This document shows positions 16,414 to 29,358 of a stretch of 64,000 nucleotides of DNA, one piece after another (positions within the stretch are counted from its first letter, which is position 1; every line of letters begins with the position of its first letter). Under the pieces are notes generated by a model. It was given only the letters and a program-made list of their open reading frames with translations, did no database searches and was not told where the DNA came from. The stretch is from Micromonospora rubida (lineage in GTDB: Bacteria; Actinomycetota; Actinomycetes; Mycobacteriales; Micromonosporaceae): NCBI RefSeq assembly GCF_009908295.1, contig NZ_JAAALO010000005.1:124001-188000 (forward strand), in the 5' to 3' direction. Made by a program: the position numbers and the translations under genes.

Positions 16414-18066
16414 TCAGTCCGCCTTGAGGCCGCGCAAGTGGTCGTACCCGGTGAGCAGGTCGCGCAGTCGGTTCGCCACCGCCGCGCCGAGCCGGTCCCG
16501 CTCGACCGCCTCGCCGATTCGTTCGAGCAGGTCCCGGACCCGCTTCACCCGGTCCTTGAGCTTGGCCCGGTTCAGCGCCTCGGCCTTGTCGCGCAGCTCG
16601 TCGGCGGTCTTCCGGTCGATCTCGCCGCGGGCCTGCGCCTCGTCGACCACCGCGACGACCTCGGCGGCCAGCTCGCGCAGGGTGACCGGGCGGGTTCGAG
16701 TGGTGGTCGGGGCGGCCGGGCGCGGCGCGGCGCTGGTCGGCGCGGGGGCTGCGGCCCGCGTCGTCGTCGGCCGGGGAGCTGGAGTGGTCACGTCGGGTGC
16801 GGCGGCCGGCGGGGCCGGGGACCTGCCGCCGAGGGCGAACAGCCCGACCAGCATCGCCACCCCGGCCACGACAAGGACGCCGAGCAACCGGTTCCCGTGC
16901 CGCGACCGCCCGGGCGGGGGGACCGACGACGACGCACCCGGCCACGACCCGACCGGAGGCGACGCGGCCGGAGACGGCGCACCCGGCCACGACCCGGCCC
17001 GAGGCGACGCGGCCGGAGACGGCGCACCCGGCCACAACCGGCCCGGAGGCGACGCGGCCGAGGAGAACGGCGACGCGACCGAGGCCGAGGCGGAGAACGG
17101 CGAGGCGGGCCGGGTCGCCGGAAAGGGGGTGGCCCGGGTGGTGGGTGGGCCGGCCCGGTCGATCAGGGTCGGCGCGGCCGGAGACACGACGGGCAGGAGC
17201 GCGGTCGGTGGTTCCGCCGGGGGTGCCGCGCCGAGCCGGGCGGCCAGCTCGGCGGTGGTGGGTCTGCGGGCCGGGTCGGCGTCCAGGCAGGCGAGGGTGA
17301 GCGCGGCGACGTCCGGGGGCAGCCCGCTGACCCGCAGCGGTGGCACCGGCACCCGCCGGGCGTGCACCTCGACGGCGTCCTCCCAGGTCTGCACGGGCAG
17401 CGGGGCGCCACCGGTGAGGGCGCGGTAGAGCACCGCGCCGAGGGCGTAGACGTCGCTGGCCGGGTCCGGCGGCCCGGGGGTCATCCGCTCGGGCGCGAAG
17501 TATGCCGGGGTGCCCATCACCAGCTCGCCGGTGTGACCGGCGGACGGGCCGGCGAGCGGGTGGCGCGGGCCGGCGAGCGTGGCGATGCCGAAGTCGAGCA
17601 CCTTGGCGCCGGTCCCGGTGAGCATGACGTTGCCCGGCTTGACGTCCCGGTGCACCACGCCGATGCGGTGCGCGGCGGCGAGGGCGGCGGCGACCTGCCC
17701 GGCCATCCGGACGGCCTCCGGCCAGGGCAGCGGGCCGGTGGTGAGCCGGTCGGCCAGGCTGTGCCCGTCGACCAGCTCCATCACCAGGTACGGGAGCACG
17801 GTGCCGCCGGCCAGGGTCGCCTCGCCGTAGTCGTACACCTGGGTGACGTGCGGATGGGTGAGCCGGGCGGCGGCCCGGGCCTCGCGTTGGATGGTGGCCC
17901 GTAGCTGCGGGTCGGCGGCGGGCTGTCCCGCGAGCGCCTTGACCGCGACAGGACGGTGCAGCACCTCGTCGTCGGCACGCCACACCTCGGACATCCCGCC
18001 GAGGCCGATGCGCTCGCGCAGGACGTACCGGTCGTGCAGCCGTAGGCCGGGGGTGAACGGCGACAT
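16414..18066 (-). CDS. membrane-anchored Ser/Thr protein kinase
   Basis: The 550-residue protein has an N-terminal Hanks-type kinase domain (residues about 12-265): glycine loop IGLGGMSEVW, VAVKAL lysine, catalytic HRDVKPGNVML, DFGIA metal motif and MGTPAYFAPERM activation segment. A Pro/Ala/Ser linker with three copies of a 15-residue repeat follows, then one membrane helix near residue 390 (LLGVLVVAGVAMLVGLF), then an extracellular part: a Pro/Thr/Ala stalk and a charged helical domain of about 100 residues. PASTA domains are absent, so the signal differs from PknB. The start ATG at 18066 is not backed by a clear ribosome binding site. Confidence 0.9.
   Translation of the reverse strand: MSPFTPGLRLHDRYVLRERIGLGGMSEVWRADDEVLHRPVAVKALAGQPAADPQLRATIQREARAAARLTHPHVTQVYDYGEATLAGGTVLPYLVMELVDGHSLADRLTTGPLPWPEAVRMAGQVAAALAAAHRIGVVHRDVKPGNVMLTGTGAKVLDFGIATLAGPRHPLAGPSAGHTGELVMGTPAYFAPERMTPGPPDPASDVYALGAVLYRALTGGAPLPVQTWEDAVEVHARRVPVPPLRVSGLPPDVAALTLACLDADPARRPTTAELAARLGAAPPAEPPTALLPVVSPAAPTLIDRAGPPTTRATPFPATRPASPFSASASVASPFSSAASPPGRLWPGAPSPAASPRAGSWPGAPSPAASPPVGSWPGASSSVPPPGRSRHGNRLLGVLVVAGVAMLVGLFALGGRSPAPPAAAPDVTTPAPRPTTTRAAAPAPTSAAPRPAAPTTTRTRPVTLRELAAEVVAVVDEAQARGEIDRKTADELRDKAEALNRAKLKDRVKRVRDLLERIGEAVERDRLGAAVANRLRDLLTGYDHLRGLKAD
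16934..17060 (-). repeat. in-frame 45-bp tandem repeat, about three copies
   Basis: The sequence GCACCCGGCCAC starts units at 16934, 16979 and 17024, exactly 45 bases apart. Each unit encodes a 15-residue stretch of the form SPxGSWPGAPSPAA in the kinase linker. Copy number could vary between strains. Confidence 0.8.
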
Positions 18067-18179
18067 GATGGGTCCAGTCTGCCCGCCGGCCGGGGCGGGC
18101 ACCAGGCCCGGCGCCCGGCCGGGGCCGGCATGTTCGAACATGGACGGTGCCGCTTGCGGGCGGGCCCCGCCGGGGCCGG

Positions 18180-19028
18180 TCAGGGCTTGCGGGCCACGGC
18201 CCCGTAGAGGCTGACGTCGAGCGCCGAGGGCCGGGGCTGCGGCTCCGCGTCGGCCCGCCACTCGGCGGCGGACACGACGCCCGGCTCGACCAGCTCCAGG
18301 CCGTCGAAGAACCGGGTGAAATCGGCCTGGCCACGCAGGTAGATCGCGCCGTACTCGCCCCCGGTCCTCGTCGCCGCCCTGGTCTCCTCGACGACCTGCG
18401 CCGGGAGGTGGTCGTAGGTGGCGTGCGACGCGGCCAGGTAGCTGCCCGGGGGCAGGGCGTCCAGCAGCCGCCGGACCAGCGCGTACGGATCGTCCGGGTC
18501 GGGCAGGAAGTGCAGGATCGCCACCAGCATCAGCGCCACCGGCTGCCCGAGGTCGATGGTGCGCCGCAGGTCGGGGTGGGAGAGGATCCGCTCCGGATCG
18601 AGCAGGTCGGCGTCGATGTAGGCGGTGGCGCCCTCGGGTGCGCTGGTCAGCAGGGCACGGGCGTGGGCGAGCACGATGGGGTCGTTGTCGACGTACACCA
18701 CCCGGGTCTGTGGGGCGATAGCCTGGGCGACCTCGTGGGTGTTGTCGGCGGTGGGGATGCCGGTGCCGATGTCGAGGAACTGCCGCATGCCGGCCTCGCG
18801 GGCCAGGTAACGCACCGCCCGCTGAAGGAAGCGGCGGTTCTCCAGGGCGGTGATGCGAATGGTCGGGAAGGCCGTGGCCATCGCGTCACCCGAGTCGCGG
18901 TCGGCCTGGAAGTTGTCCTTGCCGCCCAGCCAGTAGTTGTAGCGACGGGCGGGATGTGCGATAGAGGTGTCGATCCGGTCGCTGGGGTGGGCGGGGTCGG
19001 TCGGGGCACCGGGGGCGTCGGTGGTCAA
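18180..19028 (-). CDS. SAM-dependent methyltransferase (PF04672 type)
   Basis: The 282-residue protein shows the actinobacteria-specific S-adenosyl methyltransferase pattern: ARRYNYWLGGKDNFQADRD near the N-terminus, then the SAM-binding FLDIGTGIPTADNTHEVAQ and VVYVDNDPIVLAHARALL motifs. Family members are very numerous in actinomycetes and typically sit near XRE/DUF397 regulators, as here; their substrates are mostly unknown. The TTG at 19028 follows GGAGG after four bases. Confidence 0.85.
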   Translation of the reverse strand: MTTDAPGAPTDPAHPSDRIDTSIAHPARRYNYWLGGKDNFQADRDSGDAMATAFPTIRITALENRRFLQRAVRYLAREAGMRQFLDIGTGIPTADNTHEVAQAIAPQTRVVYVDNDPIVLAHARALLTSAPEGATAYIDADLLDPERILSHPDLRRTIDLGQPVALMLVAILHFLPDPDDPYALVRRLLDALPPGSYLAASHATYDHLPAQVVEETRAATRTGGEYGAIYLRGQADFTRFFDGLELVEPGVVSAAEWRADAEPQPRPSALDVSLYGAVARKP

Positions 19029-19134
19029 GGATCCTCCATGCTCTGCGCTGGCATCGGCGCGCCGACGTCCGTCCACTGTCGTCGGTCACGAACATGGTAG
19101 AGGCTGCCGGCCCGGCTGCGCGCCCGGGAACCCG

Positions 19135-20022
19135 TTACCCCGGAAGGAGTTCGTCGCGCAGCCGGGCCAGCAGCTCCGGCGTCCGTTCCGGGGGCTCGGC
19201 CTCCACGCAGAGGCGTTCCATGGCCGCCGCGTAGTAGTCGAGGTCCTCGCGCTTGTCGAGGTAGATGGCGCTGGTGAGCTGTTCGATGTAGACGATGTCC
19301 GGCAGGTCCTGGTCGCCGAAGCGCAGGATGGTGAAGGCGCCGCCCGCAGCGGCGTGCCCACCCGCGTCGAACGGGATGATCTGCAACCGCACGTGCGGCG
19401 ACCGGGTCGCCTCGATCAGGGCGGCGAACTGGCCACGCATCACCTCGGGGCCGCCGATCGGCCGACGCAGCGCGGCCTCGTCGACCACCGCCCACAGTTG
19501 GGGCGGCTGCGGGCGGCGCAGCAGCTCCTGGCGCTGCATGCGCAGGGCCACCCGCCGGTCGATCTCGTCCGCGCCGGCGCCGCGGTGGCCGAGCAGGACG
19601 ACCGCCCGGGCGTACTCCGGGGTCTGGAGCAGGCCGGGCACGAACTGGACCTCGTAGCTGCGGATCAGCGCGGCGGCCGCCTCCAGGCCCAGGTAGGACT
19701 GGAACCAGGACGGCAACACGTCGCCGTAACGGTGCCACCAGCCCGGGCTGTTGGCGTCCCGGGCGAGCTTGAGGAGGGCCTCGCGCTCCTCGGAATCGGT
19801 GACCCCGTAGAGGCTGAGCAGGTCGGCGACGTCGCGCTCCTTGAAGCCGACCCGGCCCAGCTCCATCCGGCTGATCTTCGATTCGGAGGCCCGGATCTCC
19901 CAGCCGGCGCCCTCCCTGGTCACCCCGACGGACTCCCGCAGGCGGCGCAGTTGGGCGCCGAGCAGCATACGCAGCACGGTCGGGCCGGTGGCCGGGCCAC
20001 CTTCCGTGGGAACCATCGTCAC
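19135..20022 (-). CDS. XRE family regulator with DUF5753 domain
   Basis: The 295-residue protein has an N-terminal helix-turn-helix (residues about 17-75: LGAQLRRLRESVGVTREGAG and SKISRMELGRVGF) and a DUF5753 domain (residues about 95-285) with the typical YEVQFVPGLLQTPEYARAV and LWAVVDEAALRRPIGG segments. Such proteins act with a small DUF397 partner in actinomycete development or antibiotic control. The GTG at 20022 has GGAGG seven bases upstream. The DUF397 gene lies just upstream on the same strand. Confidence 0.9.
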   Translation of the reverse strand: MTMVPTEGGPATGPTVLRMLLGAQLRRLRESVGVTREGAGWEIRASESKISRMELGRVGFKERDVADLLSLYGVTDSEEREALLKLARDANSPGWWHRYGDVLPSWFQSYLGLEAAAALIRSYEVQFVPGLLQTPEYARAVVLLGHRGAGADEIDRRVALRMQRQELLRRPQPPQLWAVVDEAALRRPIGGPEVMRGQFAALIEATRSPHVRLQIIPFDAGGHAAAGGAFTILRFGDQDLPDIVYIEQLTSAIYLDKREDLDYYAAAMERLCVEAEPPERTPELLARLRDELLPG

Positions 20023-20167
20023 GTGCCGACCTCCGCTTGCCAGCCTCCGTCAACCGGGCCCCGACCCCGGCCGACGTGTAAGCATGCCATGGACCGACAG
20101 TGAGGTGAACCCGCCCGAGGGGTGTTTTGGTCCCATCGACGAGATGTGCCCGACCGGTTACGCTGGG

Positions 20168-20407
20168 TCAGGCGATCAGGTCGTCGAAGTCCCCGTCCCG
20201 GGCGCCGAGCACGAAGGCGGCGATCTCGTCCACCGTGTAGATCAGCGCCGGGCCGTCCGGGTGACGCGAGTTGCGCAGGGCAATTCCGGCGCCGCCGGGG
20301 AGCTCGGCCAACTCGACGCAGTTGCCGCTGGGGTTGCTCCGCTGACTCTTCTGCCACTTCAGCGGGGGGAGCTGCGCGGCGGGAACGCCGTTGTGGGGCT
20401 GCTGCAT
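20168..20407 (-). CDS. DUF397 protein
   Basis: The 79-residue protein has the DUF397 layout: W-K-S-x-R-S motif (LKWQKSQRSNPSGNCVELAEL), then ALRNSRHPDGPALIYTVDEIAAFV. It is the usual partner of the adjacent XRE/DUF5753 regulator. The order here (DUF397 upstream, regulator downstream after a 145-base gap) is the reverse of the second pair at 52995-53953. Confidence 0.9.
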   Translation of the reverse strand: MQQPHNGVPAAQLPPLKWQKSQRSNPSGNCVELAELPGGAGIALRNSRHPDGPALIYTVDEIAAFVLGARDGDFDDLIA

Positions 20408-20672
20408 GGGGGCGTCTTTCTCTTCAAGAGCCTGCCGATGCCGCGGGGAGGAGCGGTGCTGGCGAGGGGGCGGGGTCGAAAACGATCCCGCTGCACGTGC
20501 ATCTGCTATTGCATCTGCACCGGACAACGAGCATGATAACGCACGTGCGGTGTACCCATTCGTTCACTTTGAGTGACTCGAATTCGGGTCCGCACCAGGG
20601 GAAACGAGGGTGGGCAGGGCGCCGGCCGGCACCGAGCAGGGCAGGCGGGCGGACGCGGCGAGGGGAGGGTTC

Positions 20673-21323
20673 GTGCCGGATCCGTTGACCATCGCGTCCG
20701 GCATTTCGGCCGCCGGGGCCCTCGCGTCCGCGTGGCAGCTACGCCGCCGCGCACTGTTGGCCGAGGCCGAGATCGAGCACCTTCAGGCGGAACTCGCCGC
20801 CGAACGGCACGCCGCGAGCCACGACCCGCTGACCGGGCTGCCCAACCGACGGGCCTTCTTCCGGCTGGCCGCCTCGCTGCTCACCGATGCCGCCGGCAAG
20901 CCGCTGATCGCGGTGGTGCTCGACCTGGACGACTTCAAGCAGGTCAACGACCGCTACGGGCACGCCGCCGGGGACCGGGTGCTGATCAGCGTGGCCGAGC
21001 GGCTGGCCGCGTTCGCCGGTGACAACCTGGTGGCCCGCCTCGGCGGCGACGAGTTCGCCGGCCTGCTGACCAGCCCGACGGTCGACCGGCGGTGGATCGA
21101 GCACGCGTCCCGCCGGCTCTGCGAGGCGCTCGCCGCGCCCATCCCGCTCGACGGCCTCAGCCTCCGGGTCACCGCCTCGGTCGGCCTGGCCCCGGTGACC
21201 GGCCCCGCCCAGCTCACCGAGGCGCTCGACCGGGCCGACGCGGCCATGTACCGGGCCAAGAGCATCGGCGCGTCCAGCCCCACCCGACAGCTCGTGGACA
21301 GCGCGCACCTCGCCGAGTGGTGA
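20673..21323 (+). CDS. GGDEF-domain diguanylate cyclase
   Basis: The 216-residue protein has a short hydrophobic N-terminus (ASGISAAGALASAWQL), a coiled-coil linker (LLAEAEIEHLQAELAAERHAA) and a GGDEF domain (residues about 55-205). DPLTGLPNRRAF, VLDLDDFKQVNDRYGHAAGD and RLGGDEFAGLL are intact, so it should make cyclic di-GMP. An inhibitory RxxD site is not evident in front of the GGDEF motif. The GTG at 20673 has GGGGAG upstream. Confidence 0.9.
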   Translation: MPDPLTIASGISAAGALASAWQLRRRALLAEAEIEHLQAELAAERHAASHDPLTGLPNRRAFFRLAASLLTDAAGKPLIAVVLDLDDFKQVNDRYGHAAGDRVLISVAERLAAFAGDNLVARLGGDEFAGLLTSPTVDRRWIEHASRRLCEALAAPIPLDGLSLRVTASVGLAPVTGPAQLTEALDRADAAMYRAKSIGASSPTRQLVDSAHLAEW

Positions 21324-21350
21324 CCGCCCGGGCCGGGCAGCGGCCCGGGG

Positions 21351-21842
21351 TCAGCGCCAGCCGTAGCCGGCACGCAGGGCCTGGCCGACCCGGTCGAAGC
21401 GGGGCCGGTCCAGCACCGCGCCCTCGCGCCGGATGCTGTCCTCCCGCATGGTGAGCACCCGGTCGAGGCGTACCCAGCTCGGCCGGTTGTCGCGGTCCCA
21501 CGTGCCGGGACCGAGGGAGAACCAGTGCCGCTGGCCGTCCCGCTCGCTCTGGCTGGACAGCATCAGGCCGAACAGGGTGCGGCTGTTCCGGCCGACGACC
21601 AGGACCGGCCGGTCCTTGCCCTGCCGGGGGTCGTCCTCGTAGGGGACCCAGGTCCAGACGACCTCGCCCGGGTCGGCCTGACCGTCGGGCTCCGGGGCGT
21701 AGCTGAGCTCCCGCCGCTGCAACGCCGCGACCTGCCGACGCCGCGCGACCTGGGCCGGGATCGGACCGGGGGTGCGCGCCGGGGCGGCTCCGCGGGTCAC
21801 CCGCCCCAGCCGGGACGCCACACTCCTCAACAGACCTGCCAC
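21351..21842 (-). CDS. PemK/MazF-family-like protein
   Basis: The protein of about 163 residues has a basic N-terminus and a PemK/MazF-type barrel from about residue 65: DPGEVVWTWVPYEDDPRQGKDRPVLVVGR, then LMLSSQ and VRLDRVLTM. MazF-family toxins cut RNA at specific sequences. No antitoxin gene is adjacent, and the N-terminal extension is not typical of free toxins, so the protein may have another role in actinobacteria. Start is uncertain; GTG at 21842 is used. Confidence 0.7.
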   Translation of the reverse strand: MAGLLRSVASRLGRVTRGAAPARTPGPIPAQVARRRQVAALQRRELSYAPEPDGQADPGEVVWTWVPYEDDPRQGKDRPVLVVGRNSRTLFGLMLSSQSERDGQRHWFSLGPGTWDRDNRPSWVRLDRVLTMREDSIRREGAVLDRPRFDRVGQALRAGYGWR

Positions 21843-21942
21843 GGCGGGCAGCCTAACCCCTCCCCTGACCCGCCGCCGACCCGCGTCGGGCACCATGGGG
21901 GCGACCGGGCCACCTGGGCAGCGAACGGGAGGAGCGACGGTG

Positions 21943-22455
21943 ATGAAAGTCCCCGACGACCTGCCGGTCGTCGAGCGGCGCGCGGTACGGCTGGTGGTGC
22001 TCGACGCCGACCGGCGGCTGCTGCTGTTGCACACCCGCGACCCGGACCACCCCCGGCTCGGCACCTGGTGGGAGCTGCCCGGCGGCGGCGTCGACCCCGG
22101 CGAGACGTACCTCGACACGGCCGTGCGGGAGCTGCGCGAGGAGACCGGCATCCGGGTGGCCCCGGAGCGGGTCGGTCCGCCGCGCTGGCGGCGGCGGGCC
22201 AGCTTCATCCACCGCCGGCTGCGCCACGTGCAGGACGAGGTCGTCGTGGCGGTGCGGCTGGACGGCCCCGGCCCGGAGGTCGACGAGACCGACCGGCTGG
22301 ACTACGAGCGGGAAGACTACTTCGGGTTCCGCTGGTGGCCGGTCGCCGACGTCGTCGGCAGCCGGGAGCGGTTCTACCCGGGCCGGCTGCCCGGGCTGCT
22401 CACCGCCTTCCTGGCCGGGGAGGAGATCGACGAGCCGTTCGAGCTGTGGTCGTGA
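21943..22455 (+). CDS. Nudix hydrolase
   Basis: The 170-residue protein contains a complete Nudix box: GGGVDPGETYLDTAVRELRE followed by ETGI. Nudix enzymes hydrolyse nucleoside diphosphates linked to another group; the substrate is not evident. The ATG at 21943 has GGAGGAG eight bases upstream. It faces the PemK-like gene and precedes the serpin-like gene by 29 bases, so the latter two are probably cotranscribed. Confidence 0.9.
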   Translation: MKVPDDLPVVERRAVRLVVLDADRRLLLLHTRDPDHPRLGTWWELPGGGVDPGETYLDTAVRELREETGIRVAPERVGPPRWRRRASFIHRRLRHVQDEVVVAVRLDGPGPEVDETDRLDYEREDYFGFRWWPVADVVGSRERFYPGRLPGLLTAFLAGEEIDEPFELWS

Positions 22456-22484
22456 GAACCGGCCCAGGCGGGCACAGTGGGGGC

Positions 22485-23744
22485 ATGACGACGAACCTGC
22501 ACGGCCCGCTGGCCCGCTACGCCGCCCGGCTGCACGGCTCGGTCGGCGACCGACACCACGTCGCGTCCCCGCTGGGCGCCTGGCTGCTGCTCGCGCTGTG
22601 CGGGTCGGCCGTCCCCGACCGGGACGCCGGCGACCTCGCCGACGCGCTGGGCACCGACCCGGCGACGGCGGCGCGGACCGCCGCCGCGCTGCTCGACGCC
22701 CCGCACCCGCTGGCACCGGCCGCCACCGCCGTCTGGCACCGGCCGGAGGCGGACACCGACGCGCTGGCCGGCTGGCGGGCCACCCTCCCCCGCGCCACGG
22801 AGACCGGCCCGCTGCCGGACCAGGCCGGCCTGGACGCCTGGGCGCGCAGGCACAGCGCTGGTCTGCTCGACAGGTTCCCGCTGACCCTCTCGCCCCGCGT
22901 CGTGCTCGCGCTGGCCTCGGCCGTGGCCACCCGGATCTCCTGGGCCGACCCGTTCGGCCTCGCCCCGGCCACGGCGCTGGGGCCGGACAGCCCCTGGGCC
23001 GGGCGGCTGACCCGGGTGCTGCACACCCCGGCGTACGGGCACAAGGCCTGGATCGCCGCGACGCCGGAGGCCGGCGACGTCGCCGTGCACACGGCGGCGG
23101 CCGAACCGGGGAACGACAACGGGGCCGCCGGAGCCGGGGACGGGGCCGGGCTGCTGGTCGTGTCGGTGGCCGCCGCTCCCGAGGTCGCACCCGCCGACGT
23201 GCTCGCCGCCGCGTACCGGATCGCGGCCGACGCCGACGCCGACGAGCCCGCCGGCCGGCGGTCGCTGTTCGACCTGCCGCTGGGCGCGACGCCGCTGTGG
23301 ACGCTGCGCGAGGAGAAAGTCCGCACCCACGCCCGCGACCGCCGGGTGGAGCGGCACGCGGCGGCGCTGCCCTGCTGGTCGGCCCGCGCCGAGCACGACC
23401 TGACCGGGCCGGGGCTCGGGTTCTCCGCCCTCGCCCGGGTCCTCGCCCCGCTGATCGGGGGCACCGAGGTCGAGGCACGGCAGGCCGTCGTCGCCCGGTA
23501 CAGCCGGTACGGGTTCGAGGCCGCGGCCGTGACCGGAGTGTTCGGGACGGTGGGCCTGCCCCCGGAGGGGGTCGCCCGCACCGCCGAGCTGCGCTTCGGC
23601 CACCCGTACGCGGTGGTGGCCGTCGCCACCGACCGGCGGGGCGGCGGGGTGGGCCCGTGGCACGAGGTGCCGGTCTTCTCCGGCTGGGTCGCCGAGCCCG
23701 ACGACGTTCCCGAGGCCGATTTCACCGACTCGCCCGTGGCGTAG
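22485..23744 (+). CDS. serpin-like protein
   Basis: The 419-residue protein shows features of the serpin fold: VASPLGAWLLLALC near the N-terminus (strand and helix B region), ASAVATRISWADPF which mirrors the serpin N-A-x-x-F-K-G-x-W motif, and the C-terminal YSRYGFEAAAVTGVFG hinge-like segment followed by LRFGHPYAVVAVA. No signal peptide is seen, so it would act inside the cell. The reactive loop is not typical of an inhibitor and a protease-inhibiting role is unproven. Confidence 0.6.
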   Translation: MTTNLHGPLARYAARLHGSVGDRHHVASPLGAWLLLALCGSAVPDRDAGDLADALGTDPATAARTAAALLDAPHPLAPAATAVWHRPEADTDALAGWRATLPRATETGPLPDQAGLDAWARRHSAGLLDRFPLTLSPRVVLALASAVATRISWADPFGLAPATALGPDSPWAGRLTRVLHTPAYGHKAWIAATPEAGDVAVHTAAAEPGNDNGAAGAGDGAGLLVVSVAAAPEVAPADVLAAAYRIAADADADEPAGRRSLFDLPLGATPLWTLREEKVRTHARDRRVERHAAALPCWSARAEHDLTGPGLGFSALARVLAPLIGGTEVEARQAVVARYSRYGFEAAAVTGVFGTVGLPPEGVARTAELRFGHPYAVVAVATDRRGGGVGPWHEVPVFSGWVAEPDDVPEADFTDSPVA

Positions 23745-23795
23745 GGCCCCGCAACGACGCGAGGCCGGGCACGCGGATCCGGCCCGGGACAGGGG

Positions 23796-23828
23796 CGGGG
23801 GCCTCCGGCAGCGCACCGGAGACCCCCG
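23796..23828 (-). terminator. candidate terminator of the NRPS/PKS operon
   Basis: CGGGGG (23796-23801) pairs with CCCCCG (23823-23828) and CTCCGG (23803-23808) pairs with CCGGAG (23816-23821) around a short loop. The hairpin begins 28 bases after the stop codon of the last operon gene. It also lies downstream of the convergent serpin-like gene and may serve both. Confidence 0.7.
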
Positions 23829-23856
23829 ACCCTCGCTCACGACGCCGCCGGCGTCG

Positions 23857-29354
<5,498 letters not shown>

Positions 29355-29358
<4 letters not shown>

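Noticed and set aside
20318..20345. Shared SNPSGN peptide between the DUF397 protein and the small peptide at 6089-6160 (21 identical bases)
   Set aside because: The surrounding sequences are unrelated and the match is short, so coincidence with biased codon use is the simplest explanation.
21351..21842. Active MazEF toxin-antitoxin pair
   Set aside because: No antitoxin-like gene is adjacent and the protein has an atypical N-terminal extension.
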